Below are positions 1 to 9,825 of a stretch of DNA of 64,000 bases, piece by piece. The notes under the pieces were generated by a model, which did not search any database, was not told where the DNA came from, and worked only from the letters and a program-made list of their open reading frames with translations. The position numbers were made by a program, and so were the translations under genes. Numbering within the stretch: position 1 is the first letter of the stretch; each line of letters starts with the position of its first letter. The DNA is from Mesorhizobium sp. (GTDB taxonomy: Bacteria > Pseudomonadota > Alphaproteobacteria > Rhizobiales > Rhizobiaceae), in assembly GCA_004963905.1 (NCBI GenBank), contig SUGL01000003.1:186001-250000 (forward strand), written 5' to 3'.

Positions 1-904
1 GGCCGCGCGGCTCGAATTCCTGGCTGTCCTCGAGATCGAGCCCTGCCTCCTCGAACCAGTCGGCGATCTGCCGGTCCGAGAAGCCGAGTCGCATATGGGC
101 GTGCTGGTCGCGCAGGAACTCCAGATTATGGGGCGCGAAGTCGACGATGACCAGCCTGCCCGCCGGACGCAGCAGCCTCGCCGCCTCGCCGATGGCGCGG
201 GCCGGATCGTCGAGATAGTGCAGCACCTGGTGGATGGTGACGAGATCGAAGGCGTTGCGCTCGACGGGCGGCGAAAAGATGTCGCCCTGGCGTACCTGCG
301 CATTGGCGACCCCCGCTCTGTCGAGATTGGCGCGCGCCACCGTCAGCATCTCGCGTGACATGTCGATGCCGACGCCGCGCCTGTAGAGCGGCGCGAAGAT
401 TTCCAGCAGCCTGCCCGTGCCGGTACCGAGGTCGAGCATCGACTGGAACGGCCGTTTGCCGACGAGCTTGAGCAATGCGGCTTCCACCGCGCGATCGGGC
501 ACATGCAGCGAGCGAATGCGGTCCCAGCTCGCGGCGTTCACCGAAAAATACTCCGCGGCCCGGTCCTGCCGCTTGCGCTTGACCGCGGTCAGCCGCTCCA
601 GATCGCGCACCACCTGCGCATCGGCCTCGCGCACGCCAGAAACCAGACGTTGCACGAAATCGCGCGAACTGTCCGTGTCCGACAGCCTGAAGAAGGCCCA
701 GGACCCTTCCTGGTAGCGGCCGATCAGCCCCGCGTCGAGCAGGAGCTTCAGATGTCGTGAGACGCGCGGCTGCGACTGGCCAAGGATTTCAGTGAGGTCT
801 GAGACTGTGAGATCCCCACGCGACAGCAGCACCAGGATGCGCAGGCGGCTGGATTCGGCTGCCGCCTTCAATGTATCTACCATCGTGTCGAGCGTGACAT
901 GCAT
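1..904 (-). CDS. ArsR-family repressor fused to a SAM-dependent methyltransferase domain, SahR-like (3' end outside window)
   Basis: The reverse strand reads from an ATG at 904 and stays open to base 1, giving 301 residues without a stop, so the C-terminus is missing. Residues about 5-95 form an ArsR/SmtB winged helix (ILGQSQPRVSRHLKLLLDAG is the recognition part). Residues about 135-270 form a class I methyltransferase fold with the SAM loop LDLGTGTGRLLE. This two-domain architecture is that of SahR, the S-adenosylhomocysteine-responsive repressor of methionine-cycle genes in Proteobacteria. An imperfect AT-rich palindrome lies 23 bases upstream of the start. In rhizobia such genes commonly precede metF/metH, which would lie just beyond the left edge and cannot be seen here. 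Family assignment is firm; the SahR role is inferred. Confidence 0.85.
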   Translation of the reverse strand, partial: MHVTLDTMVDTLKAAAESSRLRILVLLSRGDLTVSDLTEILGQSQPRVSRHLKLLLDAGLIGRYQEGSWAFFRLSDTDSSRDFVQRLVSGVREADAQVVRDLERLTAVKRKRQDRAAEYFSVNAASWDRIRSLHVPDRAVEAALLKLVGKRPFQSMLDLGTGTGRLLEIFAPLYRRGVGIDMSREMLTVARANLDRAGVANAQVRQGDIFSPPVERNAFDLVTIHQVLHYLDDPARAIGEAARLLRPAGRLVIVDFAPHNLEFLRDQHAHMRLGFSDRQIADWFEEAGLDLEDSQEFEPRG

Positions 905-926
905 GAACGGGTTCTCGCTGAAAGAT

Positions 927-942
927 ATAAAGATATGTTTAT
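927..942. promoter_or_regulatory. Putative operator of the ArsR/SahR-like regulator
   Basis: ATAAAGATATGTTTAT reads the same on both strands at 14 of 16 positions. It is strikingly AT-rich in a GC-rich context and sits between the divergent regulator (start 904) and trmO. Its form fits the AT-rich palindromes bound by SahR-type ArsR proteins. Autoregulation is inferred. Confidence 0.5.
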
Positions 943-1040
943 GTCGAATTTGAAACCCTGGCAAGCACTATGTCGCTTCCGGACAAGAAAATGGCGCAGC
1001 CGTGATCCGCGCGCCGCGAACGATTGAGCGGACGAAGGCG

Positions 1041-1547
1041 ATGTTCGAGACACGCGAGGGTGAGAAGCTCCTTGAAACCGACCCGGCGGATATGCCGCCC
1101 GACGGCCATGTCGTCTTCATCGGCCGCATAGTCTCGCCCTGGACGAGCCGCGAGGACTGTCCGAAGAACATGCGCGCCGCCCGCGACACCGGACGGACGG
1201 CAGCCGTCCTGATCGACGAGCCCTACCGTCCGGGACTGCAGAATCTCGACCGCGCCAGCCACATCGTCGTCCTGTCCTGGCTCGATCATGCGCCGCGGAA
1301 TCTGATTGTGCAGAAACCGCGCCATGCCGCTGAACCGAAAGGCGTTTTCTCGCTACGCTCCCCTGCCCGGCCGAACCCCGTCGGGCTGCATGTCGCGAAG
1401 CTCGTCGCGCTCGATATCGAGGAAGGCCGGATCGAGGTCGATGCCATCGACGTGCTCGACGGCACGCCGGTCATCGACGTCAAGCCCTACTACGCTTCGA
1501 TCGACGCCTTCCCGGAAGCGGCCATTGCCGGGCGCGACGAGAAATGA
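1041..1547 (+). CDS. trmO: tRNA (N6-threonylcarbamoyladenosine(37)-N6)-methyltransferase TrmO
   Basis: The 168-residue protein carries the UPF0066/TrmO (formerly TsaA/YaeB/VirR) fold. FIGRIVSPWTSREDCPKN is the N-terminal signature and SPARPNPVGLHVAKL is the SAM/tRNA-binding signature. The family methylates t6A37 of certain tRNAs using SAM. I chose ATG 1041; a GTG at 1002 in the same frame would add 13 residues with no better ribosome site. The stop overlaps the next gene as ATGA, so the two are translationally coupled. It is divergent from the SahR-like gene. Confidence 0.85.
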   Translation: MFETREGEKLLETDPADMPPDGHVVFIGRIVSPWTSREDCPKNMRAARDTGRTAAVLIDEPYRPGLQNLDRASHIVVLSWLDHAPRNLIVQKPRHAAEPKGVFSLRSPARPNPVGLHVAKLVALDIEEGRIEVDAIDVLDGTPVIDVKPYYASIDAFPEAAIAGRDEK

Positions 1548-1858
1548 GCGCGCCGACCGGCCGCCGCCGCGCCATTGCCAAGGCGTTGACCGCGCTCTTG
1601 CCGCTCGGGCCTTACGCCGACATGGAAAAGATCCGCGCCGATGCCGGGGCCGCGCATATGAAGACCTTGCCGCCGACGATCGCGGTCTGGCTGGCAACCA
1701 TCGCCCATGTCCGCCACGCCCATACCGACTACGAGAAGCTGCTGGCCGAAGGCTATGACCGGGACTCGGCGCGCTTCTTCGTCATCGAGCAGACCAATGA
1801 GGTGCTCACCCGCTGGCGCGCGACGCGCTTGTTGGAGGAAGACGACGAGGACGAGTGA
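1544..1858 (+). CDS. DUF2293 domain protein
   Basis: This 104-residue soluble protein begins inside the trmO stop codon (ATGA overlap). It matches the conserved rhizobial DUF2293 family in its core: an N-terminal basic stretch (RRRAIAKALTALLP), then PTIAVWLATIAHVRHAHTDY and DRDSARFFVIEQTNEVLTRW. The tail is very acidic (EEDDEDE). No catalytic motif is visible and the function is unknown. Coupling with trmO hints at an RNA- or translation-related role, but this is only contextual. Confidence 0.75.
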   Translation: MSAPTGRRRAIAKALTALLPLGPYADMEKIRADAGAAHMKTLPPTIAVWLATIAHVRHAHTDYEKLLAEGYDRDSARFFVIEQTNEVLTRWRATRLLEEDDEDE

Positions 1859-1963
1859 GGCCGCATAGCCACCTGATCGGCCAAGCAGCGCCGGCGGCCT
1901 GGCTCTACTTCATTCGCGGCCGGACGCTAGCCTGCCTTCCCGTAACGACGAAGGAGGAATGAA

Positions 1964-2920
1964 ATGAGCCAGGCCGCCTCCAAGCCCGCTGCGCCGCCGC
2001 CCGTTCTTTCAGATCGTCACGTCGACCCGCACGCCTATCCGGACGGGGTGGCTTACCTCGATGGACAATACCTGCCGATGTCGCAGGCCAAGGTCTCGGT
2101 GCTCGACTGGGGCTTTCTGCACTCCGACGCCACCTACGACACGGTCCATGTCTGGGATGGTCACTTTTTCCGTCTCGATCTGCATCTCGAGCGTTTCTTC
2201 GGCGGGTTGGAAAAGCTCCGCATGGCGATCCCGTTCGACCGCGATGGCGTCGCCGAAATCCTTCACAACTGCGTCGCGCTGTCCGGCCATCGCGCAGCCT
2301 ATGTCGAGATGCTCTGCACGCGCGGCGCCTCGCCGACCTTCAGCCGCGACCCACGCCAGGCGATCAACCGGTTCATGGCCTTTGCCGTCCCCTTTGGCTC
2401 CGTCGCCAATGCCGAGCAGCTGCGTCGCGGCTTGCATGTCGCGATCAGCGACAAGGTCCGCATCCCGCCCGCCCCGATCGATCCCTCGATCAAGAACTAC
2501 CATTGGCTGGACCTGGTGCGTGGGCTCTACGACGCCTATGATCGCGGCGCCGACACCGCGCTGATCCTCGACTTCAACGGCAACGTCGCCGAAGGTCCGG
2601 GCTTTAACGTGTTCTGCGTCAAGGCGGGAAAACTGTCGACGCCCGCCGTTGGCGTTCTGCCCGGCATCACGCGCCGCACCGTGTTTGACTTATGCGCCGA
2701 GGCGGGACTCCCTGCGGTGGCGGCGGATGTCAGCGTGGCCGCGCTGAAAGAGGCCGACGAAGTCTTCATCACCTCGACTGCCGGCGGCATCATGCCCGTC
2801 ACGACGATCGACGGCGCGCCTGTTGCCGACGGCAGGGTCGGCGTGATCACCGAGCGTCTGATGGCACTCTATTGGAAAAAGCACGACGATCCGGCCTGGT
2901 CGAGCCCGGTGCGCTACTAA
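1964..2920 (+). CDS. Class IV (fold type IV) PLP aminotransferase, D-amino acid / (R)-amine transaminase-like
   Basis: The protein has 318 residues. The PLP lysine is K177 in DPSIKNYHW, and E210 in NVAEGPGFNVF is the glutamate that pairs with the pyridine nitrogen. SVLDWGFLHSDATYDTVHVW (about 45-64) is the substrate-pocket segment. The S-D-x-T-Y-D plus W pattern resembles fungal (R)-amine transaminases more than IlvE or D-alanine transaminase, though residues alone do not fix the substrate. The start has a strong ribosome site (AAGGAGG) upstream. It stands alone and is followed by a palindromic repeat that begins in its stop codon. It could also be annotated as a branched-chain aminotransferase-like protein. 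Confidence 0.8.
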   Translation: MSQAASKPAAPPPVLSDRHVDPHAYPDGVAYLDGQYLPMSQAKVSVLDWGFLHSDATYDTVHVWDGHFFRLDLHLERFFGGLEKLRMAIPFDRDGVAEILHNCVALSGHRAAYVEMLCTRGASPTFSRDPRQAINRFMAFAVPFGSVANAEQLRRGLHVAISDKVRIPPAPIDPSIKNYHWLDLVRGLYDAYDRGADTALILDFNGNVAEGPGFNVFCVKAGKLSTPAVGVLPGITRRTVFDLCAEAGLPAVAADVSVAALKEADEVFITSTAGGIMPVTTIDGAPVADGRVGVITERLMALYWKKHDDPAWSSPVRY

Positions 2921-3024
2921 TGCATGTCACCCCAAGTGCGCGGCAGTCTTGGGAGAACGGGCATGCATCAAAACAAAGACTTGAAGCGCGACGCCTGAAT
3001 CCGTTTCAGCGCGATGCGCTTTAG
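2920..3024. repeat. Two-hairpin intergenic repeat, family B, copy 1
   Basis: Bases 2920-2968 form an imperfect palindrome with ATGCATG / GCATGCAT outer ends and CCCAA / TTGGG inner arms. This is followed by an AAAACAAAGACTT linker and a second GCGC-rich hairpin ending at the stop of the MOSC gene. A full second copy lies at 34417-34522 in the opposite orientation, and a one-hairpin copy at 12014-12062. Confidence 0.75.
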
Positions 3025-3650
3025 GCGCGATAGATCCACTGCTCCGGCACCCGCACCGATATCTCCTCGCCTGTCCTGATGATGCCCGGCTTCTCGACCC
3101 AGGCGACGAGACCGCGCAGGCGCTTGGCTGCTTTCGGAAACAGCAATGCCCCAGCCTCGTGATCAGTCATGCCGGCATGCTCGGCCACCGAGCGGCCGGA
3201 AAAGCGGCATGGCCCGTTCTGGGCGTCGATCTTGATGGTCACGCCGCCCTTGAAAAACAGCAGCGATCCCGCCGGCAGCATGGAAAGATGCGGCACGCCT
3301 TCGATCAGCAGGTTGGCGCCGATCCACTCCGGCTTGATCTCCGCGATGCCCATGCGCTCGGCGACAATGGCCAGCTCGTCGGCGGCGACCAGAGACAACT
3401 GCCGCTCGTTGCGCATCTCGGTGCCACGCGGATACCAGGGCTCGCGCCCGCCCGAACGCCGCGTCGCGCCGGCATGGAAATCGCCCTCGATGCCGTCGAA
3501 GGAGAGCCGCAATTCCTCCACCCGTCTTGTCTCGAAATGATCGGAAGGCGCGGCATAGAGCGCCGCTGCCCGTGCCGTCAGCTTGTGGCCGGGGACGATG
3601 TCGACCGCCGGTTCCGCCGATGGAAAAAGCTCAAGGTTCGTTTCCTGCAT
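3021..3650 (-). CDS. MOSC domain protein
   Basis: The 209-residue protein contains a MOSC (molybdenum cofactor sulfurase C-terminal) domain. FDGIEGDFHAG lies near residue 55, RQLSLVAADEL near 85, and the conserved cysteine is in NGPCRFSGRSV near 147. MOSC proteins bind or transfer sulfur or molybdenum cofactor; YiiM-type members reduce N-hydroxylated compounds. No beta-barrel N-terminal domain or partner reductase is fused or adjacent. It is convergent with the aminotransferase. Specific substrate unknown. Confidence 0.8.
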   Translation of the reverse strand: MQETNLELFPSAEPAVDIVPGHKLTARAAALYAAPSDHFETRRVEELRLSFDGIEGDFHAGATRRSGGREPWYPRGTEMRNERQLSLVAADELAIVAERMGIAEIKPEWIGANLLIEGVPHLSMLPAGSLLFFKGGVTIKIDAQNGPCRFSGRSVAEHAGMTDHEAGALLFPKAAKRLRGLVAWVEKPGIIRTGEEISVRVPEQWIYRA

Positions 3651-3830
3651 AGCGCTGGTCTAGAGACCCTCGGCTAACGGGTCCAGTCGAAAGCGCTGAT
3701 GATCCGATCATCACGCTTGATGGCGATCACGACTTTCTTACCTGAAACTGCCGCACGCCTTGACGTTTCGCCGCATTGCCGCCGCGCCGGCGGCATAAAT
3801 GGCCGCGCGAAATTTGGGAGGGTTCAAATC

Positions 3831-4397
3831 ATGCAGGTCGGACACGCAATCGCTGCCTTGTGGCTGGCTTGGATCGTATCCTGGGCTTTGGCCTCCTTCT
3901 GGGCCGACCCCGCGCAAAAGCGCGCAGGCTTCAGGGCTGAGGCGCAATATCGGGTGCTGTGGCTCGCCGGCACCATCCTGCTGTTCGTGCCCGCGCACGG
4001 CTATGTCGGCCGGATGCGGCTGTGGACGCCGACGCTTGCCGAGGCCTGGATCTGCGTCGCGCTGATCGCCATCGGCCTCGCCTTCGCCTGGTGGGCGCGC
4101 CTGCATCTCGGCAGGCTGTGGTCCGGCACCATCACCGCCAAGGCCGATCATCGCGTGGTCGAGACCGGTCCCTACCGGCTGGTCCGCCACCCGATCTATA
4201 CCGGCCTGCTGCTGTCGATCCTGGCCACCATGGCTGCGAAGGGCACGGTTTGGGGCATCGCCGGCGCCGGCCTTCTGCTTGTCGGCATCGTCGTCAAGGC
4301 GCGACTGGAAGAGAGCTTCCTGCGCGGCGAACTCGGCCCCGCCTATGACGACTATGCCAAGCGCGTGCCGATGCTAGTGCCCTTCGCCCCAAGTTAA
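3831..4397 (+). CDS. Isoprenylcysteine carboxyl methyltransferase family (ICMT/PEMT-like) membrane protein
   Basis: The 188-residue integral membrane protein has about five hydrophobic segments and the family hallmark ETGPYRLVRHPIYTG (about 113-127), followed by an EESFLRGELGPAYDDYAKRV tail that completes the SAM site. I chose ATG 3831 because GGGAGGG lies 6-12 bases upstream; an in-frame start at 3699 lacks such a site. Bacterial members methylate small hydrophobic or lipid substrates; the substrate here is unknown. It is convergent with the FabH-like gene across a 148-base palindrome. Confidence 0.8.
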   Translation: MQVGHAIAALWLAWIVSWALASFWADPAQKRAGFRAEAQYRVLWLAGTILLFVPAHGYVGRMRLWTPTLAEAWICVALIAIGLAFAWWARLHLGRLWSGTITAKADHRVVETGPYRLVRHPIYTGLLLSILATMAAKGTVWGIAGAGLLLVGIVVKARLEESFLRGELGPAYDDYAKRVPMLVPFAPS

Positions 4398-4402
4398 GGC
4401 AC

Positions 4403-4550
4403 CTGAGGTGTGTCGAGATTCAGGTCAGGCCGAGTCGAAAGCCGTGGGTTTCGAGAACCGGAGCGGAGCGTACATTCAGTACGTGAGCACCGGAAGCGCA
4501 GGAAGCCACGGTTTGCAGACCGGCCTCACCTGAATATCGACATACCTCAG
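4403..4550. repeat. 148-base imperfect palindrome between convergent genes
   Basis: The left arm (CTGAGGTGTGTCGAGATTCA, then GGTCAGGCCG and AGCCGTGG) pairs with the right arm (CCACGG, CGGCCTCACC, then TGAATATCGACATACCTCAG). The centre holds a further hairpin, CATTCAGTACGTGAG. The right end overlaps the stop codon of the FabH-like gene. It probably acts as a bidirectional terminator and has the form of a non-autonomous palindromic element. Confidence 0.75.
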
Positions 4551-5668
4551 AGCATCCTGAGCAGCGCGCCGCCAATCGAATAGCCGGCGCCGAAGGCGCA
4601 GAGCAGGCCGAAATCGCCGGCCTTCATATCCGCATGGTTTTCGGACAGCGCCACGATCGCGCCGGCGCCAGCCGTGTTGCCGAGCCGCTCCAGCACCATC
4701 GGCGCGCGGTCGTGGTCGACATCGTGGCCGAAGGCGAGTTTCAGGATCATCGCGTTCATGCGCGCATTGGCCTGATGCAGCCAGAAGCGGCGGATGCCTT
4801 GCGGCGTCAGGCCATGCTCGGCCAGGAACTCGACGATGAACTTATGGCCCGCGACGGTGACTTCCTTGAACACCTTGTTGCCGACCTGCTTGATCAGATT
4901 GCCTTCGAGCTTGATCTGGTAGGGATCGTCCTGGGCAGTACGGGTGTGGTAACCTAGATTGGTGCGGATGTTGTTCGACATCTGCGTCCAGGTGCGTGTG
5001 TCGAGCACCTCGAAGCGCCCCGGCCGCTTCTCGCCCTGGTTGAGCCCTTCGACGATCATCGCTACCGAGGCGTCGCCGAAGATGAAATGCGTCTGCCGAT
5101 CGCGGAAATTGAGATGGCCGGTGATGATTTCCGGCGTCGACACCAGAATGCGCCTGTGCGCCCCTGCCCTGACCAGGTTGACCGCGATGTGCAGCGCCGC
5201 TGCGGCCGAAGAGCAGCCCAGCCCCATGTCGAAGCCGGCGCCATCGGTGCCCAGCGCCTCCTGCATCTCGATGGCGATCGCCGGATAGGGCCGCTGATGG
5301 TGTGAGGCCGAGCAGATCACCAGATCGATATCCGACGCTTTCACGCCGGCATGAGCGATCGCTTTCTTGGCGGATGCGATGCCGAACTCCGCCTGCAGCG
5401 ACAGCGCGTCATCCGGCCGCGCCGGAATCCGTGGCGCCATACGGGTGGGATCGAGGATGCCTTCGCGCTCGATCACATGGCGGGTCTGCACTCCCGATGC
5501 ATGGACGATGAAGTCGCTGTCCGACTTCTGCAGCAGCGTCTCGCCGGTAACGGCACGACGCGCATTTTCGGTATCGACCCAGCTGTTGAAGCTTCCGACC
5601 AGCTCTTCATTGGTGATGACGGGCTCGGGGATTTCGGCGCCGATGCCGCTGATAATGACGCGATGCAT
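4547..5668 (-). CDS. Beta-ketoacyl-ACP synthase III (FabH-like)
   Basis: The 373-residue thiolase-fold enzyme has the KAS III triad: C152 in LGCSSAAAALH, H298 in WLHQANARMN and N331 in RLGNTAGAGAIV. It is about 50 residues longer than E. coli FabH, largely from an insert near residues 205-260. Such enzymes condense an acyl-CoA with malonyl-ACP. It is a monocistronic FabH paralogue outside a plsX-fabH-ihf operon, so a role in a special acyl chain is possible. I started at MHRVIISGIG (5668) rather than at 5719, because the glycine-rich beta1 strand normally begins the protein. Confidence 0.85.
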   Translation of the reverse strand: MHRVIISGIGAEIPEPVITNEELVGSFNSWVDTENARRAVTGETLLQKSDSDFIVHASGVQTRHVIEREGILDPTRMAPRIPARPDDALSLQAEFGIASAKKAIAHAGVKASDIDLVICSASHHQRPYPAIAIEMQEALGTDGAGFDMGLGCSSAAAALHIAVNLVRAGAHRRILVSTPEIITGHLNFRDRQTHFIFGDASVAMIVEGLNQGEKRPGRFEVLDTRTWTQMSNNIRTNLGYHTRTAQDDPYQIKLEGNLIKQVGNKVFKEVTVAGHKFIVEFLAEHGLTPQGIRRFWLHQANARMNAMILKLAFGHDVDHDRAPMVLERLGNTAGAGAIVALSENHADMKAGDFGLLCAFGAGYSIGGALLRML

Positions 5669-5797
5669 GTCCAATCCGTCCGAGGCGCAGCCTGTTGGTG
5701 CCGAAGCGGGGCGGGCCACCCTTGTCGCATTTGGCCGGTTTATGCCAGCTTAAATCTCTGTTGCGCGCTGCTATCGCGATGAGTTGACCGGAAGCGG

Positions 5798-6565
5798 TCA
5801 GGCGCGCTTGGCGATAATGAAGATGCGCGGGAAGCGCAGCAGCACCTTGCCGTTCGCCGTCTTCGGATAGGTCTTTGCGATCTTGGCGGTGTAGCTTTCG
5901 AGGAAAGTCTTCTTCTCGTCCGCGTCGAGCGGATCGAGGAAGGGCTTCAGCCCCGTCGACTTGACCCACTCCACGATTGCTTCAGCATCGGCCAGCGGAT
6001 GGTTGTAGATCGTGTGCCAGATATCCACCCGGTCCGCGAGCGGCGACAGGAGATCGTAGTAGAAGGAAACCGGCGGCAGCGGCGCGCGCGCAGCGCCCTT
6101 CAGCTTCGCCGAGAACGGCATCTCGGCCGCCGTGTCGCGCATCAGTTGATGCGAGGGCTCGGCGAGATTGTCGGGCATCTGGATGGCCAGAGCGCCGCCG
6201 GGCGCGAGCAATCCCATCAGCCGCTGGAATACCGCCGGATGCTCCGGCAGCCACTGGAAGACGGCGTTGGCGAAGATCACGTCGACCGGATGCTCCGGCC
6301 GCCATTTGGCGGCATCGGCGAGCTCGAAGGTGACGTTGGGCAGCCGCGCCCGCGCCTTCTCGATCATGTCCGGCGAGGTGTCGAAGCCGCGGACTTCGGC
6401 ATCGGGCCAGCGCTCGACCAGAAGCTCGGTCGAGTTGCCCGGACCGCAGCCGATATCGACGACGCGGCGCGGAAAGTCGACGGGAACTTGTGCCGCCAAG
6501 TCCCGCGCTGGCCGCGTGCGCTCGTCCTCGAATTTCAGATATTGGGCGGCGGACCAGTCAGCCAT
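5798..6565 (-). CDS. tam: Trans-aconitate 2-methyltransferase
   Basis: The 255-residue class I methyltransferase has the SAM-binding motif [15 protein letters not shown] (about 35-49) and the Tam-specific start [20 protein letters not shown]. The motifs [12 protein letters not shown] and [17 protein letters not shown] also follow Tam, which methylates trans-aconitate, an aconitase inhibitor formed from cis-aconitate. The protein is cytosolic, of normal family length. It lies 38 bases downstream of ettA on the same strand and may be read through from it. Confidence 0.9.
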   Translation of the reverse strand: MADWSAAQYLKFEDERTRPARDLAAQVPVDFPRRVVDIGCGPGNSTELLVERWPDAEVRGFDTSPDMIEKARARLPNVTFELADAAKWRPEHPVDVIFANAVFQWLPEHPAVFQRLMGLLAPGGALAIQMPDNLAEPSHQLMRDTAAEMPFSAKLKGAARAPLPPVSFYYDLLSPLADRVDIWHTIYNHPLADAEAIVEWVKSTGLKPFLDPLDADEKKTFLESYTAKIAKTYPKTANGKVLLRFPRIFIIAKRA

Positions 6566-6603
6566 TTCAGAACCTCGTATTTGTTCGCCGCCCGTGGACT
6601 GTC

Positions 6604-8253
<1,650 letters not shown>

Positions 8254-8516
8254 GCGCGCTTTCCCTGGAAACTGAGGTGTCACATTGAATGGGGGTTGCG
8301 CGCTATGTAGGCGATGAAGCGCCGAACGGCAATCGCTTTCGGCATACCGCACCATCCCTGGGGCTTTCGCCGCGCTGGACGCCACTATCCGCCGTCGATC
8401 ATTTCCTTGCACGGCTCGAGCCGGTGAAAGCAGCGGTTAACCATTCCCCTTCAGAACGAAGAAGGTTGGAAAATTGCGGCAAGGCCGCGATTTTCGGGAG
8501 AGATCGGATCGACGAC

Positions 8517-9794
8517 GTGCTGAACGGTTCCTTGCTGCTTGCCGAAGCGGTTCTGTACTTCGGCGCCATGGTGACGCTCTTCCGTTTCCGGCGCCGCATC
8601 GGGCTTGGCGTGTTCATCTGCGCGCTCGGCGTCATGCATTTCCTCGAAACCTACCTCGCCAGCACCTTCTATGTCGCGCTGCCCTTCGGCATGGTCTCGC
8701 CGGGCTCCGCCGTGATGTTCTCCGGCAAGTTGGTGATGCTGCTCCTGCTCTACATGAAGGAGGACGCGGCGACCGTGCGCCAGCCCATCTACGGCCTGCT
8801 GCTCGGCAATGCGCTGATGGTCGGACTCGTGCTGGTCCTGCGCCTGCACGCGATCTCGCCGCTTCCTGACGGCAAAGCGCCCGATATCGGCTTCATCGAC
8901 GAGATGGGGTGGTTGATGGTGTGGGGCACGACACTGCTCTTCGTCGACGCCATCCTGATCATCCTGCTCTACGAAAAGCTTGGCGCCTATCTGCGCCACA
9001 AGCCTTTTGCACGCATCCTGGCTTCAGTCGCCTGCGTGCTGACATTCGACCAGGCCGGCTTCTTCACCGCGCTGCATTTCGTCGCCGGTGCGCCGATCGA
9101 GGTCTTCTTCGGCGGCTGGTTCGCCAAGATGGCGGCGGCACTCATCTACAGCGGCATGCTTGTCGCCTACCTCAAGTGGGTGGAAGACCACGAGATTGCC
9201 CTGCCGCGCGGCCTCTCCGACATTTTCGACACCCTCACCTACCGCGAACGCTACGAGGCGCTGGTCAAGCATGTCGGCCGCGACGGCCTGACAGGACTGC
9301 TGCATCGCGGCAGCTTCGATGCCGACGGCGAGGCGGCTATCGCGGCGTGCATCCGGACCGCCAAGCCGCTCAGCCTGCTGATCGTCGATGTCGACCATTT
9401 CAAATCGATCAACGACCGGTTCGGCCATGCCGAGGGTGACAAGGTGCTGAAATCGATAACCGCCGTGCTGATCGAGACTGTCGGAAGCGAGGACCAGGTG
9501 TTCAGGATCGGTGGCGAGGAGTTCGCGATCCTGTGCCCTCGGCCGCATTCGCTTGCAAAGCTGCTCGGCGAAAGCATCAGAAACGCAGTCAAGACCTCAG
9601 GCCATACCGGCCGTTTCAACATAACCGTCAGCGCCGGCGTCGCGACGGTCGGCGAGACGACGCGCTGCCTGGCCGACATTTTCGCATTGGCCGACCAGCG
9701 CCTCTACAAGGCCAAGTCGAGCGGCCGCGACCGGGTGATCGGCGAGCCGGGCAGCGACGCCAGCAGCCGACAGGCAGCGCCGAAGACCGCCTGA
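8517..9794 (+). CDS. Membrane-anchored diguanylate cyclase (GGDEF)
   Basis: The first about 220 residues hold six or seven hydrophobic segments, and the last about 165 form a GGDEF domain with the active motif GGEEF at 332-336 and VDVDHFKSINDRFGHAEGD before it. It should make cyclic di-GMP. The inhibitory I-site RxxD, expected at 323-326, reads GSED, so product inhibition is probably lost. The membrane part superficially resembles the VUT/YhhQ type fold, but I am not sure. I place the start at GTG 8517, after GGAGAG; an in-frame ATG at 8289 would add 76 poorly structured residues. Confidence 0.82.
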   Translation: MLNGSLLLAEAVLYFGAMVTLFRFRRRIGLGVFICALGVMHFLETYLASTFYVALPFGMVSPGSAVMFSGKLVMLLLLYMKEDAATVRQPIYGLLLGNALMVGLVLVLRLHAISPLPDGKAPDIGFIDEMGWLMVWGTTLLFVDAILIILLYEKLGAYLRHKPFARILASVACVLTFDQAGFFTALHFVAGAPIEVFFGGWFAKMAAALIYSGMLVAYLKWVEDHEIALPRGLSDIFDTLTYRERYEALVKHVGRDGLTGLLHRGSFDADGEAAIAACIRTAKPLSLLIVDVDHFKSINDRFGHAEGDKVLKSITAVLIETVGSEDQVFRIGGEEFAILCPRPHSLAKLLGESIRNAVKTSGHTGRFNITVSAGVATVGETTRCLADIFALADQRLYKAKSSGRDRVIGEPGSDASSRQAAPKTA

Positions 9795-9825
9795 CTTCGA
9801 CAGCCAAAACCCGGCTGCCGAGCTC

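Noticed and set aside
970..1005. Tiny frame MSLPDKKMAQP ahead of trmO as a possible leader peptide
   Set aside because: It lacks a convincing ribosome site and any regulatory codon run, so it is most likely chance.
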